NCBI GenBank assembly: GCA_037190845.1 | Contig: JBBCJI010000030.1 | Location: forward strand, 1 to 64,000 | DNA: 64,000 bases | Origin: JBEBVQ01 sp037190845 | Lineage (GTDB): Bacteria; Bacteroidota; Bacteroidia; Chitinophagales; Chitinophagaceae | Reading direction: 5' to 3' | In this document: positions 42,390-51,730 of the stretch, one piece after another | Position numbering within the stretch: the stretch's first letter is position 1 | Layout of the letters: the number at the start of each line of letters is the position of its first letter | Position numbers and translations under genes: made by a program | The notes under the pieces: model-generated | What the model was told of the DNA's origin: nothing | The model's database searches: none | The model's input: the letters and a program-made list of their open reading frames with translations, nothing else

Positions 42390-43766
42390 ATGGCTACGGT
42401 AACGCGTGAAAATATCGGAACGCTACATGATAAAATCACCGTAAAATTAAGCAAGGAAGATTATTTTCCTTCTTTTGAGAAATCATTGAAGCAATATGCC
42501 CGCACGGTCAATGTACCCGGGTTCCGGAAAGGAATGGTGCCGGGTGGTATGATACGGAAGATGTATGGTCAGAGCCTGTATAACGATGAGGTACTGCGTA
42601 CAGCCGGAAACGAGCTTGAGTCTTATCTGCGTGATGAGAAGATCTCGATTTTTGCCCAGCCGATGGTGCTGCCCGGTGAAGCATTACGTCTGGATATGAA
42701 TAATCCAGCGGATGTAGATTTCTCTTTTGAGATCGGCCTGAAACCTGATTTTGATATCCCGGCAATAAAAGAAAAAGCGCCGCTTACTCTGTACAGGATC
42801 GAAGTGTCGGATAAAATGCTCGATGATGAGATAGAGCGTATTCGCCGCCGGTATGGGAAGGTAGAAGATCAGGAAACAGTGACTTCCGGAGATGATATCA
42901 TATATGCCTATTATGAGCCGGTCGGTGAAGATGGTAACGTAGCAGAGGGGGCAGAAAAGAAAGAAGACACTGTTTTGTTTGAGAAGTTGCCTGTGAAATT
43001 TCAGGAACTGCTGAAAGGAAAGAAGGCAGAAGACCAGTTTGTTTTTGTGCCGGCTGAAGTTGCTGAAGGCGAAGAGCTGACGGCATTTCTCAAGGATCCG
43101 CTGAAAATCACAGAAGATCAGGCAAATACGAAATATCGCATTACACTTACTAAAGTAGGCCGGTTGATCCCGCGGGAACTTGATGAAACTTTGTTTGCTG
43201 AAGTATTCCCTAATGCTGAGGTGACTTCTGAAACAGATTTTAAAGAACGTATCAAAGCTGAGCTTGGCAAAGAATATGAGCGCATCGCCCGTGAACGTTT
43301 CAATAATGAAATTTATGAATTGCTGGTGCACCAGACGTCTGTCGAATTACCGGTAGATTTCCTGAAGCGTTGGCTGAGAGAAGGACAGGAAAAACCAAAA
43401 TCGGAAGCAGAAGTAGAGGAGGAGTTCCCTTCGTTCGATCACCAGTTGCGCTGGACGCTTATCTCCGACAAGCTGATCCAGGAGCATGAAATAAACGTGG
43501 CCCGTGAAGAAGTCCTGGACGATATCAAAGGCAGGGTACTTTCTTATTTTGGTATGCAGGCTGATGAAGACGTCGACTGGATGGCCGGCTATATGGCCAA
43601 GGTTGAGAAAGACGAAAAGACGGTGAATGAAACGTACCGTCGGCTGTTGTTCGATAAATTGTTTGCATTCCTTCAGACACAATTTACGGTAACGGAAGCG
43701 ACCATCAGTGAGGAAGAATTCTTCAAGCTTCCGGATGCACATGCGGCGCACCATCACCACCATTAA
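42390..43766 (+). CDS. tig: Trigger factor (ribosome-associated chaperone)
   Basis: 458 residues. The N-terminal ribosome-binding domain has the signature PGFRKGMVPGGMIRKMYGQSLYNDEV (about 39-65; the usual G-F-R-x-G-x-x-P). A diverged central peptidyl-prolyl isomerase-like region and a long helical C-terminal substrate-binding domain follow. It ends in ...DAHAAHHHHH, a natural histidine tail. The protein binds near the exit tunnel and shields nascent chains. It begins 65 bp after tRNA-Leu and could be on one transcript with it. clpP/clpX, common neighbours of tig, are not seen. Confidence 0.93.
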   Translation: MATVTRENIGTLHDKITVKLSKEDYFPSFEKSLKQYARTVNVPGFRKGMVPGGMIRKMYGQSLYNDEVLRTAGNELESYLRDEKISIFAQPMVLPGEALRLDMNNPADVDFSFEIGLKPDFDIPAIKEKAPLTLYRIEVSDKMLDDEIERIRRRYGKVEDQETVTSGDDIIYAYYEPVGEDGNVAEGAEKKEDTVLFEKLPVKFQELLKGKKAEDQFVFVPAEVAEGEELTAFLKDPLKITEDQANTKYRITLTKVGRLIPRELDETLFAEVFPNAEVTSETDFKERIKAELGKEYERIARERFNNEIYELLVHQTSVELPVDFLKRWLREGQEKPKSEAEVEEEFPSFDHQLRWTLISDKLIQEHEINVAREEVLDDIKGRVLSYFGMQADEDVDWMAGYMAKVEKDEKTVNETYRRLLFDKLFAFLQTQFTVTEATISEEEFFKLPDAHAAHHHHH

Positions 43767-43768
43767 CG

Positions 43769-43819
43769 ATGAATGATGAATGATGAGTTAGGGATTACAA
43801 CTCATCATTCATCATTCAT
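43769..43819. terminator. Palindrome with 21-bp stem after tig
   Basis: The 21-base arms (ATGAATGATGAATGATGAG with TT, and complement) match perfectly around a 9-base loop. The arms are made of the word ATGAATG. It lies between the convergent tig and RND genes, so it can serve as a bidirectional terminator although no U-tract follows. Confidence 0.65.
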
Positions 43820-43832
43820 AACTCTACTCTAA

Positions 43833-46800
43833 TTATTCTGCTACGGCGGAAGCTGCTTTCTGTCGTAGCTTTTTCACCCATGCTTTAAAGCGGAAGCTCA
43901 GCAAACACAATACCGGTACGAGTATCAGGGTCAGGAAGGTAGCGAAACTCAGCCCGTAGATCATAGTCCAGGCAAGCGGCGCCCAGAAATCAGCGCTGTC
44001 TCCTCCGAAGAAAAGATGGGGATTCAATTCACTGAATAAAGATCCGAAATCAATATTCACACCGATCGCCAGTGGTATCAGGCCCAGGATAGCTGCTGTA
44101 GCGGTCAGTAGTACCGGGGTCATACGGGTACGGCCTGCCTCTACAATGGCATCATGCGGGTCCATACCTTCTTTCAGCATCAGGTCCATAAATTCTACCA
44201 GCAGGATGCCGTTACGTACCACAATGCCCGCCAGGGCTACGATACCAATACCGCTGATGGCGATTGCAAAATCGGTTTTGAAGATCGCCAGTCCCAGCAT
44301 TACGCCAATGATACTGAAGATTACCTCACTAAGTATGATGACCGTTCTGCTAAGCGAATTGAACTGCAGTACCAGTAACAGGAATATCAGTGCCACTGAT
44401 ACAAGGAAGGCGCTCCCCAGAAATCCCATTGTCTCTGCCATTTCTTCCTGCTGTCCTCCCATGCGGATGTTTACTCCGGACGGCGCTTTGAAATTGTTTA
44501 TTTCGTTTTGTATTGCCAGAACCACCTCATTGGGGTTATAATCGGTCAGTACGTTTGAAGAAAGCGTGATAATGCGCTTCATGTCTTTTCTCTTTACACC
44601 TCCGTAAGTAGTGCCGTAGCGTATGTCGGCAAACGCGCTGACGGGTACCTGGCGTACAATGCCACCCATGCCCATGTCCCGATAGATCACCGGCATGTTG
44701 CGTACGGCGTCTATATTCTCCCGTTCTTCTTTTGCAAGGCGCAGTGTGATCGGATAGTCGTCGTTGGCATCACGGAAGCGTGAGATCTCTTTCCCAAAGA
44801 TGGCGGTTCTCAGGTTGTTTACGATCGTGTACGTAGAGATGCCTTCCATATTCATACGCTCCCTGTTGAGGTCAAAGATGATCTCAGGGTTTTTTGCCTG
44901 AAAATCGCTGCGCAGTTCTTCAACACCGGCGATCTGCTTCTCGTCGAGATAACGTTTCAGCCGTTCAGAAGTGGAAATCAGCGAGTCGAGATTGTCACCA
45001 GTAATTTCTACTACAATTGGTTTGGGTAATGGTGGACCGGCAGTCTCTTTATCTACGGTTACTTCTGCTCCGGGAATATCTTTTACAGCTTCCCTGATTT
45101 TCTCCATATAGCTGCGGGTAGACACGCCATCGCGTTCGGAAAATTTCACATAAGCTACCGTTACCTTCCCTTTATTGGGAAATTCTCCGACCTCGCCACT
45201 GTTCGGATCTACAGCACCAACAGTGACATTGGAGATGACAGATTTGACCACCGGGTTATATTTGTCCTGCTCCAGATCAATATCCAGCGCTTCATACACC
45301 CTGTTTTCGAGTTTTTTCAATACCTCGTTGGTATACGCCTGATCGGTACCTACCGGCATGTTCAGGTATACATACGTGAAGTTGGGTTGTGCATCCGGGA
45401 AGAACAGTACATTGGGCTGACGGATACCAACGAGGATAATTGCCAGGAAAAACAGTCCGATCGTGATGCCGACCACTTTCCAGGGATGTGCCAGCGATCG
45501 CTTTAGCCATTTGGTGTACCATGTCTGGAAAGCAGGCCATAGATTGTTCTGGAATTTGTGTATCCACCGGGAGAAAACGAATTTTTCGAGCAGGATAAAC
45601 AGGTAGATAAAGACGATGAAGTTGCCGATACCCCATGCGCGGAACAGATAACATATCAGCGCCAGAGAAAGGAAGATAATAGTGATCGCCCTGTCTTTCT
45701 TGTTGAACCTGCGTTTCCCTGTAACACGGTTTTCATCGTGTGGCTTCATGAAGTCTACAGCAAACACAGGATTTATGATATAGGCTACAAGCAATGATGC
45801 GACCAGCGTAATAATGAGCGTGATAGGAAGAAAGAACATAAACTCTCCGATCACACCCTGCCAGAAGGCCAGCGGAATGAAAGGCATAAGTGTGGTGATC
45901 GTGCCGGTAAGTACGGGTAAGAAAACTTCACCCGTCGCTATTTTAGCGGCTTCTTTCACCGGCATTTTTCCATTATCGTAAATCCGGTGCGTATTCTCGA
46001 TCACGACAATAGCATCATCTACCACGATACCAAGCGCCAGCAGGAACGAAAACAGGACGATCATGTTCAGTGTGAAGTCGAGTCCCGGCATCACGAGAAA
46101 GGCGATAGCACAGGAAAGAGGAACCGACAAGGCCACAAACAATGCATTGGTGACGCCCATAAAGAACATCAGTATGATCGTTACCAGCGTAAAGCCGATA
46201 ATGATCGTGTTCACCAGATCGTGCAGCGTAGTGCGTGTTTCTACAGATTGATCGCCTGTAATCACGATATTCAGATCTTTGGGTAGTTCTGTTTCCTGCA
46301 GTTCTGCCAACAGGGCCGTGATCTTATCGGAAGCCTCTATCAGGTTTTCTCCGCCCGCTTTGATCACGTTTAATGTAATCACATTCTTGCCGTTCAGGCG
46401 TGCATAGCTCTTCTGTTCTTCAAAGCTGTCTTCTACATCTGCAATGTCCCGCAGATAAACAGATCCCCCTTCCTGATTTTTAACGATGATATTCCCGATC
46501 TCACTCGCCGTTTTAAATTCATTTTTAACGCTCAATAATCTTTTCTGGTTGTTCATGGCTACCTGACCTGTAGTGGCGGAGATGTTCTCCATAGCAACGG
46601 TACGGTCTATATCGTCGAACGTAAGACCCGCAGCCTGCATTTTAAACAGGTTCACGTTGATCTGGATCTCACGTTCCAAAGCGCCTACCATGTCCACACG
46701 CTTGATCTCATTCAACTCCTCGATTTTGTCCTGGATCCGGTCTGCGTATTTTTTGAGCCGGTTGAGGTCATAGTTGCCTGATATATTTACATACAGGATC

Positions 46801-47234
46801 GGTAATTCAGACAGATCTATGTCCATAACCTCGGGTTCATTCGGCAGGTTCTGGGGCAAGTCGGTACGCGCCTTGTCCACGGCGTCTTTTACCTCTTGCT
46901 TGGCGTCATCCACTTTTACATCCGTATTAAACTCTACGATGACTACGGAGAAATCCTGGAATGAATTGCTGGTTACTTTTTTGACCCCGGTCAGGTTTTT
47001 GACTTCCTTTTCGATAGGCTTGGTCACAAGGTTCTCCATATTTTCAGGAGACGTTCCGGGGTAGAATGTTTGTACGATGATCTGCGGGATTTGTATCTCC
47101 GGAAAACTCTCCTTGGGCAGGTTCATATAGGTCATAAGACCAGCCAGGGTAATGATCACCGTAAGTATATAGACGGCCGTCCGGTTGTTTATAGCCCAGG
47201 AGGCGGGTTTGAATTCTTTGAATTGATCTTTCAT
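43833..47234 (-). CDS. RND-type multidrug efflux permease
   Basis: 1133 residues. The N-terminal span NNRTAVYILTVIITLAGLMTY leads into the porter domain with PKESFPEIQIPQIIVQTFYPG. The membrane region has the proton-relay motif LALGIVVDDAIVVIENTHRI and the second-half equivalents IGIVALAGIVVRNGILLVEFM and RTRMTPVLLTATAAILGLIPLA. These show a hydrophobe/amphiphile exporter of the AcrB class rather than a metal exporter. It pumps drugs or other compounds from the inner membrane through the tripartite complex. It is the last gene of the tetR operon, 27 bp after the adaptor gene. Confidence 0.95.
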   Translation of the reverse strand: MKDQFKEFKPASWAINNRTAVYILTVIITLAGLMTYMNLPKESFPEIQIPQIIVQTFYPGTSPENMENLVTKPIEKEVKNLTGVKKVTSNSFQDFSVVIVEFNTDVKVDDAKQEVKDAVDKARTDLPQNLPNEPEVMDIDLSELPILYVNISGNYDLNRLKKYADRIQDKIEELNEIKRVDMVGALEREIQINVNLFKMQAAGLTFDDIDRTVAMENISATTGQVAMNNQKRLLSVKNEFKTASEIGNIIVKNQEGGSVYLRDIADVEDSFEEQKSYARLNGKNVITLNVIKAGGENLIEASDKITALLAELQETELPKDLNIVITGDQSVETRTTLHDLVNTIIIGFTLVTIILMFFMGVTNALFVALSVPLSCAIAFLVMPGLDFTLNMIVLFSFLLALGIVVDDAIVVIENTHRIYDNGKMPVKEAAKIATGEVFLPVLTGTITTLMPFIPLAFWQGVIGEFMFFLPITLIITLVASLLVAYIINPVFAVDFMKPHDENRVTGKRRFNKKDRAITIIFLSLALICYLFRAWGIGNFIVFIYLFILLEKFVFSRWIHKFQNNLWPAFQTWYTKWLKRSLAHPWKVVGITIGLFFLAIILVGIRQPNVLFFPDAQPNFTYVYLNMPVGTDQAYTNEVLKKLENRVYEALDIDLEQDKYNPVVKSVISNVTVGAVDPNSGEVGEFPNKGKVTVAYVKFSERDGVSTRSYMEKIREAVKDIPGAEVTVDKETAGPPLPKPIVVEITGDNLDSLISTSERLKRYLDEKQIAGVEELRSDFQAKNPEIIFDLNRERMNMEGISTYTIVNNLRTAIFGKEISRFRDANDDYPITLRLAKEERENIDAVRNMPVIYRDMGMGGIVRQVPVSAFADIRYGTTYGGVKRKDMKRIITLSSNVLTDYNPNEVVLAIQNEINNFKAPSGVNIRMGGQQEEMAETMGFLGSAFLVSVALIFLLLVLQFNSLSRTVIILSEVIFSIIGVMLGLAIFKTDFAIAISGIGIVALAGIVVRNGILLVEFMDLMLKEGMDPHDAIVEAGRTRMTPVLLTATAAILGLIPLAIGVNIDFGSLFSELNPHLFFGGDSADFWAPLAWTMIYGLSFATFLTLILVPVLCLLSFRFKAWVKKLRQKAASAVAE

Positions 47235-47261
47235 ATATCGGCGGCAATGAGGTTAGTGTGA

Positions 47262-48362
47262 TTATTGGATGGTGATCGGGGTTCCGTTGTTCAGGTCTTC
47301 ATAACCTTCAGTAATAACTTTATCGCCGGGATTCAGGCCGGATAATACTTCTGCTTTCCCATTAGAAGTCTGTCCTGTGGTGACGATAACCGGCTTTGCC
47401 CGGTTGTTTTCAGCGATGTACAGCATTTCTCCCTGTGCAGTCTTCTGTATAACGGATATAGGTACAACAAGTGCGTCGTTGTGTGTGTAATTATAAATTT
47501 TCATCCGGCAGCTCATATTCGGGTGCAATGTTTTATTGCCTCCCAGGGTTACCTGTACAGTGAATCCACGGGATACAGGATCTACGGCTTGCGATACATA
47601 AGTCAGCTTGGCCCGGATGCTGTCGCCGGATTCCGGGAATATTAACGTTACCGGATTGCCAGCCTGCACTTTGCCCAGATAATTTTCACCGAGGTTGGCT
47701 TCTGCTTTTAGCTTTTCATGATTCACGACACGGATATATCCTACGGGAGATCCCGGCATGGTTGCATCTCCTTCTTTCAGGTTTACCATATCCACAGTGC
47801 CGGATATGGGTGATACGATGCGGAACATATTGCGTTGGGCTATACTGGCATCATACTGACCTTGCATGGATTCGTAATTCGCCCTGGCCTGCAGCAGTTG
47901 TACTTCCGTACCGATATTCTGTTCCCACAGTTTTTGCTGCTTTTCATACAGTGCTTTTGCCAGTGTAAGCTGTGCCTGTTGGGCGTGTATCTGTTGCTCT
48001 ACGGCAGCCGCGTCGAGCGTGGCCAGTACTTGTCCTTTTTGTACTTTCTGCCCCGCACGTACCAGTATGTTTTTGACAACGCCCTGCATCTGTGGGGTAG
48101 CATTGATATTCTCGTCGCCAGTGATCTGTGATTGTACTTCTACATAAGCCTGGAATGATACAGGCTGCAGTTCCGTTACAGAGACAGAACTGACTCTCTT
48201 GGCCGTATCCGGTATCTGGCTTTCCAGTTGAGCTATTTTCTGGTCTAATGCTGCCCGTTCTTTTTTCAGGCGATTGAGTTCTGCGTCAGGATTTGTTTCC
48301 TTGCCACCTCCGCAGGCGGCCAGCGTCAGCGTTGCGATCAGTATATATACGGAGCTTTTCAT
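47262..48362 (-). CDS. RND efflux periplasmic adaptor (membrane fusion protein)
   Basis: 366 residues. The N-terminus MKSSVYILIATLTLAACGGG has a lipobox (LAAC), so it is a lipoprotein anchored to the inner membrane. Coiled-coil hairpin helices occupy about 120-180 (QIHAQQAQLTLAKALYEKQQKLWEQ). Lipoyl-like halves are VKNILVRAGQKVQKGQVLATLD and NMFRIVSPISGTVDMVNLKEGD. The beta-barrel region (AKLTYVSQAVDPVSRGFTVQV) and the membrane-proximal end follow. It bridges the permease and TolC. It belongs to the same operon. Confidence 0.95.
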   Translation of the reverse strand: MKSSVYILIATLTLAACGGGKETNPDAELNRLKKERAALDQKIAQLESQIPDTAKRVSSVSVTELQPVSFQAYVEVQSQITGDENINATPQMQGVVKNILVRAGQKVQKGQVLATLDAAAVEQQIHAQQAQLTLAKALYEKQQKLWEQNIGTEVQLLQARANYESMQGQYDASIAQRNMFRIVSPISGTVDMVNLKEGDATMPGSPVGYIRVVNHEKLKAEANLGENYLGKVQAGNPVTLIFPESGDSIRAKLTYVSQAVDPVSRGFTVQVTLGGNKTLHPNMSCRMKIYNYTHNDALVVPISVIQKTAQGEMLYIAENNRAKPVIVTTGQTSNGKAEVLSGLNPGDKVITEGYEDLNNGTPITIQ

Positions 48363-48427
48363 AAAGTGAGTATTGCTGTATTTTAGATTTGGATGTGAGT
48401 ATTTATGGATGTTGATTTCGGGATGGT

Positions 48428-49789
48428 TTATTTGAATGCGCCCATTGCCTTTTGGAGGTCTGCATCTGCATTAATGACATCAAGCAGGGCCTGGAAATAA
48501 TTATTTTGTGCCTGGAGCAGATCGTTTTGCGCCTGGGTAAGTTCCAGGTTACTGCCTACGCCGGCCTGGTATTTTTTTCCTGACAGGTCAAGCACATTTT
48601 TTGCCAACTCCATATTCCTGTTCTGGTTTTGAAGTGCCATCAAGCTATTGCGTAAAGTGCTTCCTGCCTGTGCAGCCTGGAAGTCTATGCCGAGCCTGAG
48701 ATTATGAATGTCATTGTTGGTCTTCTCTACTGTAAGCTGTGCCTGCTTTACACGATTACGCCGTTGCAGCCCGTCAAACAAAGGCACATTCAGTTGTAAT
48801 CCTGCCATGGAATAGAATATGTATTTTTCATTCAGAAGGTCCCGGAAATTGCTGGAGGCATAATTATACGCTGCTGATCCGAAAACAGCCAGCGAGGGTA
48901 ATCCCGAGAGCCGGTGTCTTTTCAGGTCGTATTCGTTGAGTTTCAGTTGCGTCTGCAGAAACTGGAAATCCGTCCGGTTGTTGTAGTCTACCACAGGGCT
49001 ATGTGCAAGCGCCTGTGCCTGGAGCAGGGTTTCCTCAATGGCTGTGTCTGTAAGGTGTATCGGTTGCTCAATCTGCATGCCCATCTGATATTTCAGCAGT
49101 TGCTCTGTCAGCGAAAGAATATTGCCGATACGAATACTGTCGGTAGAAAGATTGTTTACCTGCACGTTTGTACGGTCTACTTCTATCTTCTCAGCAAAGC
49201 CGCTTTTGTACAGCGTTTCAATCTCGTAGATGAGCCTCCGGGCATTATGCAATGAACTTTTCAGTATTCCGTATTGCCTGTGAGCAATGACTAAAGCGTA
49301 ATATGCCTTTTGTATGTTGTACCGGATCTCTTCTTCTGTAAGCTGTTTTCCCTGCTCTGCCATCTGCATAATGGTATTCCGGGCCTGCAGGGCTACCAGC
49401 ACACTTCCGTCAAACAGTATTTGTGATGCCGTGACGCTGGCTGTGTTACTGAAGCGGGGCATAAAAGTTACCGGGATGAATTTGTTCTGTCCGGCCAGGC
49501 TGGGATCCATAAATTCTGCCGGTACAAAGGATTTGAGCGGGTCTATGTAGCCGGTAAATTCTCCTTTGGCGCTTATCTGCGGGTATGCCAGGCCGGTAAT
49601 TTCCGCATTCTTTGCCCGTTGTAGCAATACATCAAGGTAAGCGTTCTTCGCATTAGCGGAATACTTTAATGCATGATCCTGGGCGTCTTTCAGGCTAAGT
49701 GGAATCGTGGTAGGGGTATGCTGAGCGGCAGCGCTGTATGCAAACAACAGCACGGCAGGTAATAAGCGGAAGAATGCCGGTTTTATCAT
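48428..49789 (-). CDS. TolC-family outer-membrane channel of the efflux operon
   Basis: 453 residues. The signal peptide (MIKPAFFRLLPAVLLFAYS ... AAAQ) is followed by two outer-membrane-efflux repeats: SLKDAQDHALKYSANAKNAYLDVLLQRAKNAEITGLAYPQ at the start, and VPLFDGLQRRNRVKQAQLTVEKT and YQAGVGSNLELTQAQNDLLQAQN near the end. It starts 2 bp after the tetR stop, so translation is probably coupled. It supplies the outer-membrane duct for the adaptor and RND pump encoded next. Confidence 0.94.
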   Translation of the reverse strand: MIKPAFFRLLPAVLLFAYSAAAQHTPTTIPLSLKDAQDHALKYSANAKNAYLDVLLQRAKNAEITGLAYPQISAKGEFTGYIDPLKSFVPAEFMDPSLAGQNKFIPVTFMPRFSNTASVTASQILFDGSVLVALQARNTIMQMAEQGKQLTEEEIRYNIQKAYYALVIAHRQYGILKSSLHNARRLIYEIETLYKSGFAEKIEVDRTNVQVNNLSTDSIRIGNILSLTEQLLKYQMGMQIEQPIHLTDTAIEETLLQAQALAHSPVVDYNNRTDFQFLQTQLKLNEYDLKRHRLSGLPSLAVFGSAAYNYASSNFRDLLNEKYIFYSMAGLQLNVPLFDGLQRRNRVKQAQLTVEKTNNDIHNLRLGIDFQAAQAGSTLRNSLMALQNQNRNMELAKNVLDLSGKKYQAGVGSNLELTQAQNDLLQAQNNYFQALLDVINADADLQKAMGAFK

Positions 49790-49791
49790 TT

Positions 49792-50409
49792 TTATGATTG
49801 CTTTAAATATTTGATTTTATACTTTTGATATAGCTTTTCTCCTTTATGTGTCATAATGCCATACATGAAATGTTCAGTCAGCTCCCGGTTGATGTACCTG
49901 AAGTCGTGATGGTCATGTACCAGTAAGTTAGGCTGGAACGCCAGCAATGATGCTTCTATATAGAAACGTGCCAGCAGGTCGGGATTCAGCCCTGTACGAT
50001 ACAGCCCGTCTTCCATCCCCCGCATAATGTTTTCACGCAGTATCTGCACATCCTTTTCAAGTATTTTGGCGCGAAACAGCTGATATGCCTCCGGGTAATA
50101 TCGCTGCAGTTCCATGAGTGTCAGTGGGTTGGTGTGTTTGTGATTCTGGTCAAACAATTCGATGAGCCGGATCATCTCAGCGACTGGATTTTCTGCATCT
50201 TCAAGGATTTCCATACAGTTTTCGGCCATGTGGTCCATATACCAGGATAGCGATTCCTGAATTACCTCGTTTTTATTAGCAAAATGCTGATACAGCGTTT
50301 TTTTCGAAATGCCCGCCCTTCGCGCAATATCATCCATGGTGATGGTTTTAAAACCATACTGACGGAACGATTCGGCGGCAGCCATGACTATTTTTGTGAG
50401 TGTATCCAT
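49792..50409 (-). CDS. TetR/AcrR family transcriptional regulator of the efflux operon
   Basis: 205 residues. The N-terminal TetR helix-turn-helix is clear (AAESFRQYGFKTITMDDIARRAGISKKTLYQHFANKNEVI, about 10-50). The C-terminal ligand-binding domain is divergent. It is the first gene of the tetR-tolC-MFP-RND operon and should repress it and itself. The start gives a very short leader after the -7 box at 50420. The effector is unknown; a substrate of the pump is expected. Confidence 0.93.
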   Translation of the reverse strand: MDTLTKIVMAAAESFRQYGFKTITMDDIARRAGISKKTLYQHFANKNEVIQESLSWYMDHMAENCMEILEDAENPVAEMIRLIELFDQNHKHTNPLTLMELQRYYPEAYQLFRAKILEKDVQILRENIMRGMEDGLYRTGLNPDLLARFYIEASLLAFQPNLLVHDHHDFRYINRELTEHFMYGIMTHKGEKLYQKYKIKYLKQS

Positions 50410-50419
50410 AATTGCTGCG

Positions 50420-50456
50420 CAAAACTATGGAAACATTTTATACAAAAAACGTTTCC
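50420..50456 (-). promoter_or_regulatory. Promoter with overlapping TetR-type operator
   Basis: The -7 box TAGTTTTG (50420-50427, minus strand) is exact. Directly upstream at 50429-50456 stands the inverted repeat GGAAACATTTT-N6-AAAACGTTTCC, with 10 of 11 arm positions matching. It covers the spacer and -33 region, ideal for blocking sigma-RNA polymerase. That its ligand is the adjacent TetR protein is inferred from position and symmetry. Confidence 0.6.
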
Positions 50457-50545
50457 CGGGTTTTTATTTTATTTTCAGATAAGGTGATTGTGTCTTAGAG
50501 AAATCTTCCGGATGCACTATCTTTCGATATTTGTAAAAAAATGAG

Positions 50546-50560
50546 AACTGATTATCAGTT
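50546..50560. repeat. Palindrome AACTGATTATCAGTT
   Basis: A perfect 7-1-7 palindrome in the 231-base tetR-mscL divergent spacer. It could be an operator or chance. It lies about 80 bases before mscL. Confidence 0.35.
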
Positions 50561-50640
50561 GCTTAGAAAAGGAATATCTTTTTCGTCTGCAATGAGAAAA
50601 ATTATGTAGTAATTTACATCAACAAAACATTATAAAACAC

Positions 50641-51081
50641 ATGGGTCTTTTTAAAGATTTTAAGGAATTTGCCATGCGCGGGAATGTTATGGATCTCGCA
50701 GTGGGTGTTATTATAGGTGCTGCATTTGGTAAGATTGTCGCGGCATTGGTAGATGATCTCATTATGCCGCTTGTAGGTATGGTGACGCCCTCCGGCAAAA
50801 AATTTACAGACCAGTTCCTCATACTGAAACCGGGAGAGAGCGGTGCAATGGCTTATCAGTCGCTGAGCGCTGCCAAGGCAGACGGCGCCAACGTTTTTGC
50901 CTATGGAAATTTCCTCCAGACGGTTGTTGATTTTATGATTATTGCTTTCTGCATTTTTATGATCATCCGGCTGATGAATCGTTTGATCAAGAAAAAAGAG
51001 ACAGCTCCGGCTCCCCCTCCGGGACCCTCTTCTACCGATAAACTGCTGATGGAAATACGCGACGAACTGAAGAAGCAATAG
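50641..51081 (+). CDS. mscL: Large-conductance mechanosensitive channel MscL
   Basis: 146 residues. The N-terminal amphipathic helix MGLFKDFKEFAMRGNVMDLAVGVIIGAAFGKIVAALVDDLIMPLVGM contains TM1, and TM2 lies near 95-118 (FLQTVVDFMIIAFCIFMIIRLMNRL). The periplasmic loop is long. A charged C-terminal helix (TDKLLMEIRDELKKQ) completes the family pattern. It forms a pentamer that opens under hypo-osmotic stress. It is divergent from tetR. Confidence 0.97.
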   Translation: MGLFKDFKEFAMRGNVMDLAVGVIIGAAFGKIVAALVDDLIMPLVGMVTPSGKKFTDQFLILKPGESGAMAYQSLSAAKADGANVFAYGNFLQTVVDFMIIAFCIFMIIRLMNRLIKKKETAPAPPPGPSSTDKLLMEIRDELKKQ

Positions 51082-51730
51082 GCTGTCTTGCTGTAGTGTG
51101 CAATTCAAATCTTCGCTATTCAAAAAACTGTATTTTGCTTCGACACGCTCAGCAACCGGGCCTTGACATGTTCGGCCACCGACATTAAAAGGCGGTCATT
51201 GAGCCCTGAGCTTGCCGAAGGGGGCCAATGACGTATTGGGCAACATGATGGATAACAAGTGATTTCTCATGAGTAATAAGCCTGAATTAAAGAGCGGTGT
51301 CATCCTGAACCCTCATTCGCTCGCGGCGCAATCATCCTATAAAGACAAGATACTTGTTCCTCGCTCGGTGGTATTGTATGAATCACAACGGTGTCATTCC
51401 GACGAAGGAGGGATGACATGGAGCTTACTCATTATTTAAAACTGCCTGCCATTCACAGAGCTTAAAACATATGTCATCGACACGAAGGAAGGATCCCACC
51501 TAATATGTGTACGCATTATGTGGGATGCAGACCGCAGCGAAGCATAACACAGCGGACAGATTCATGCACTACGTCGTTTCTGATGATAGGATTAGTTCGC
51601 CTTATAACAAGTCGAAATGAATACCTTGAACTATGAAAGCGAAGATTTGAATTGCACCTCTTGCTGTAATACAGCGCCTCCGCGTCAATAAAACTTTGTA
51701 CATTGCGGATCACTATGAATTTTGTATATA
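51082..51730. other. Intergenic region with decayed repeat elements
   Basis: No gene is supported. It contains several REP/MITE-like blocks: CATTGAGCCCTGAGCTTGCC at 51198, GTCATCCTGAACCCTC at 51299, GTCATTCCGACGAAGG at 51392, a GGATCCCACC...GTGGGATG palindrome (51490-51527) and the 51554-51620 dispersed repeat. A small minus-strand open frame at 51516-51713 lies entirely in repeats. Confidence 0.7.
51554..51620. repeat. Copy B of the dispersed repeat
   Basis: GGACAGATTCATGCA at the left and CTTATAACAAGTCGAAATGA at the right are near-perfect complements of 30101 and 30037 ends of copy A, in opposite orientation. The centre has diverged by indels. Confidence 0.75.
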
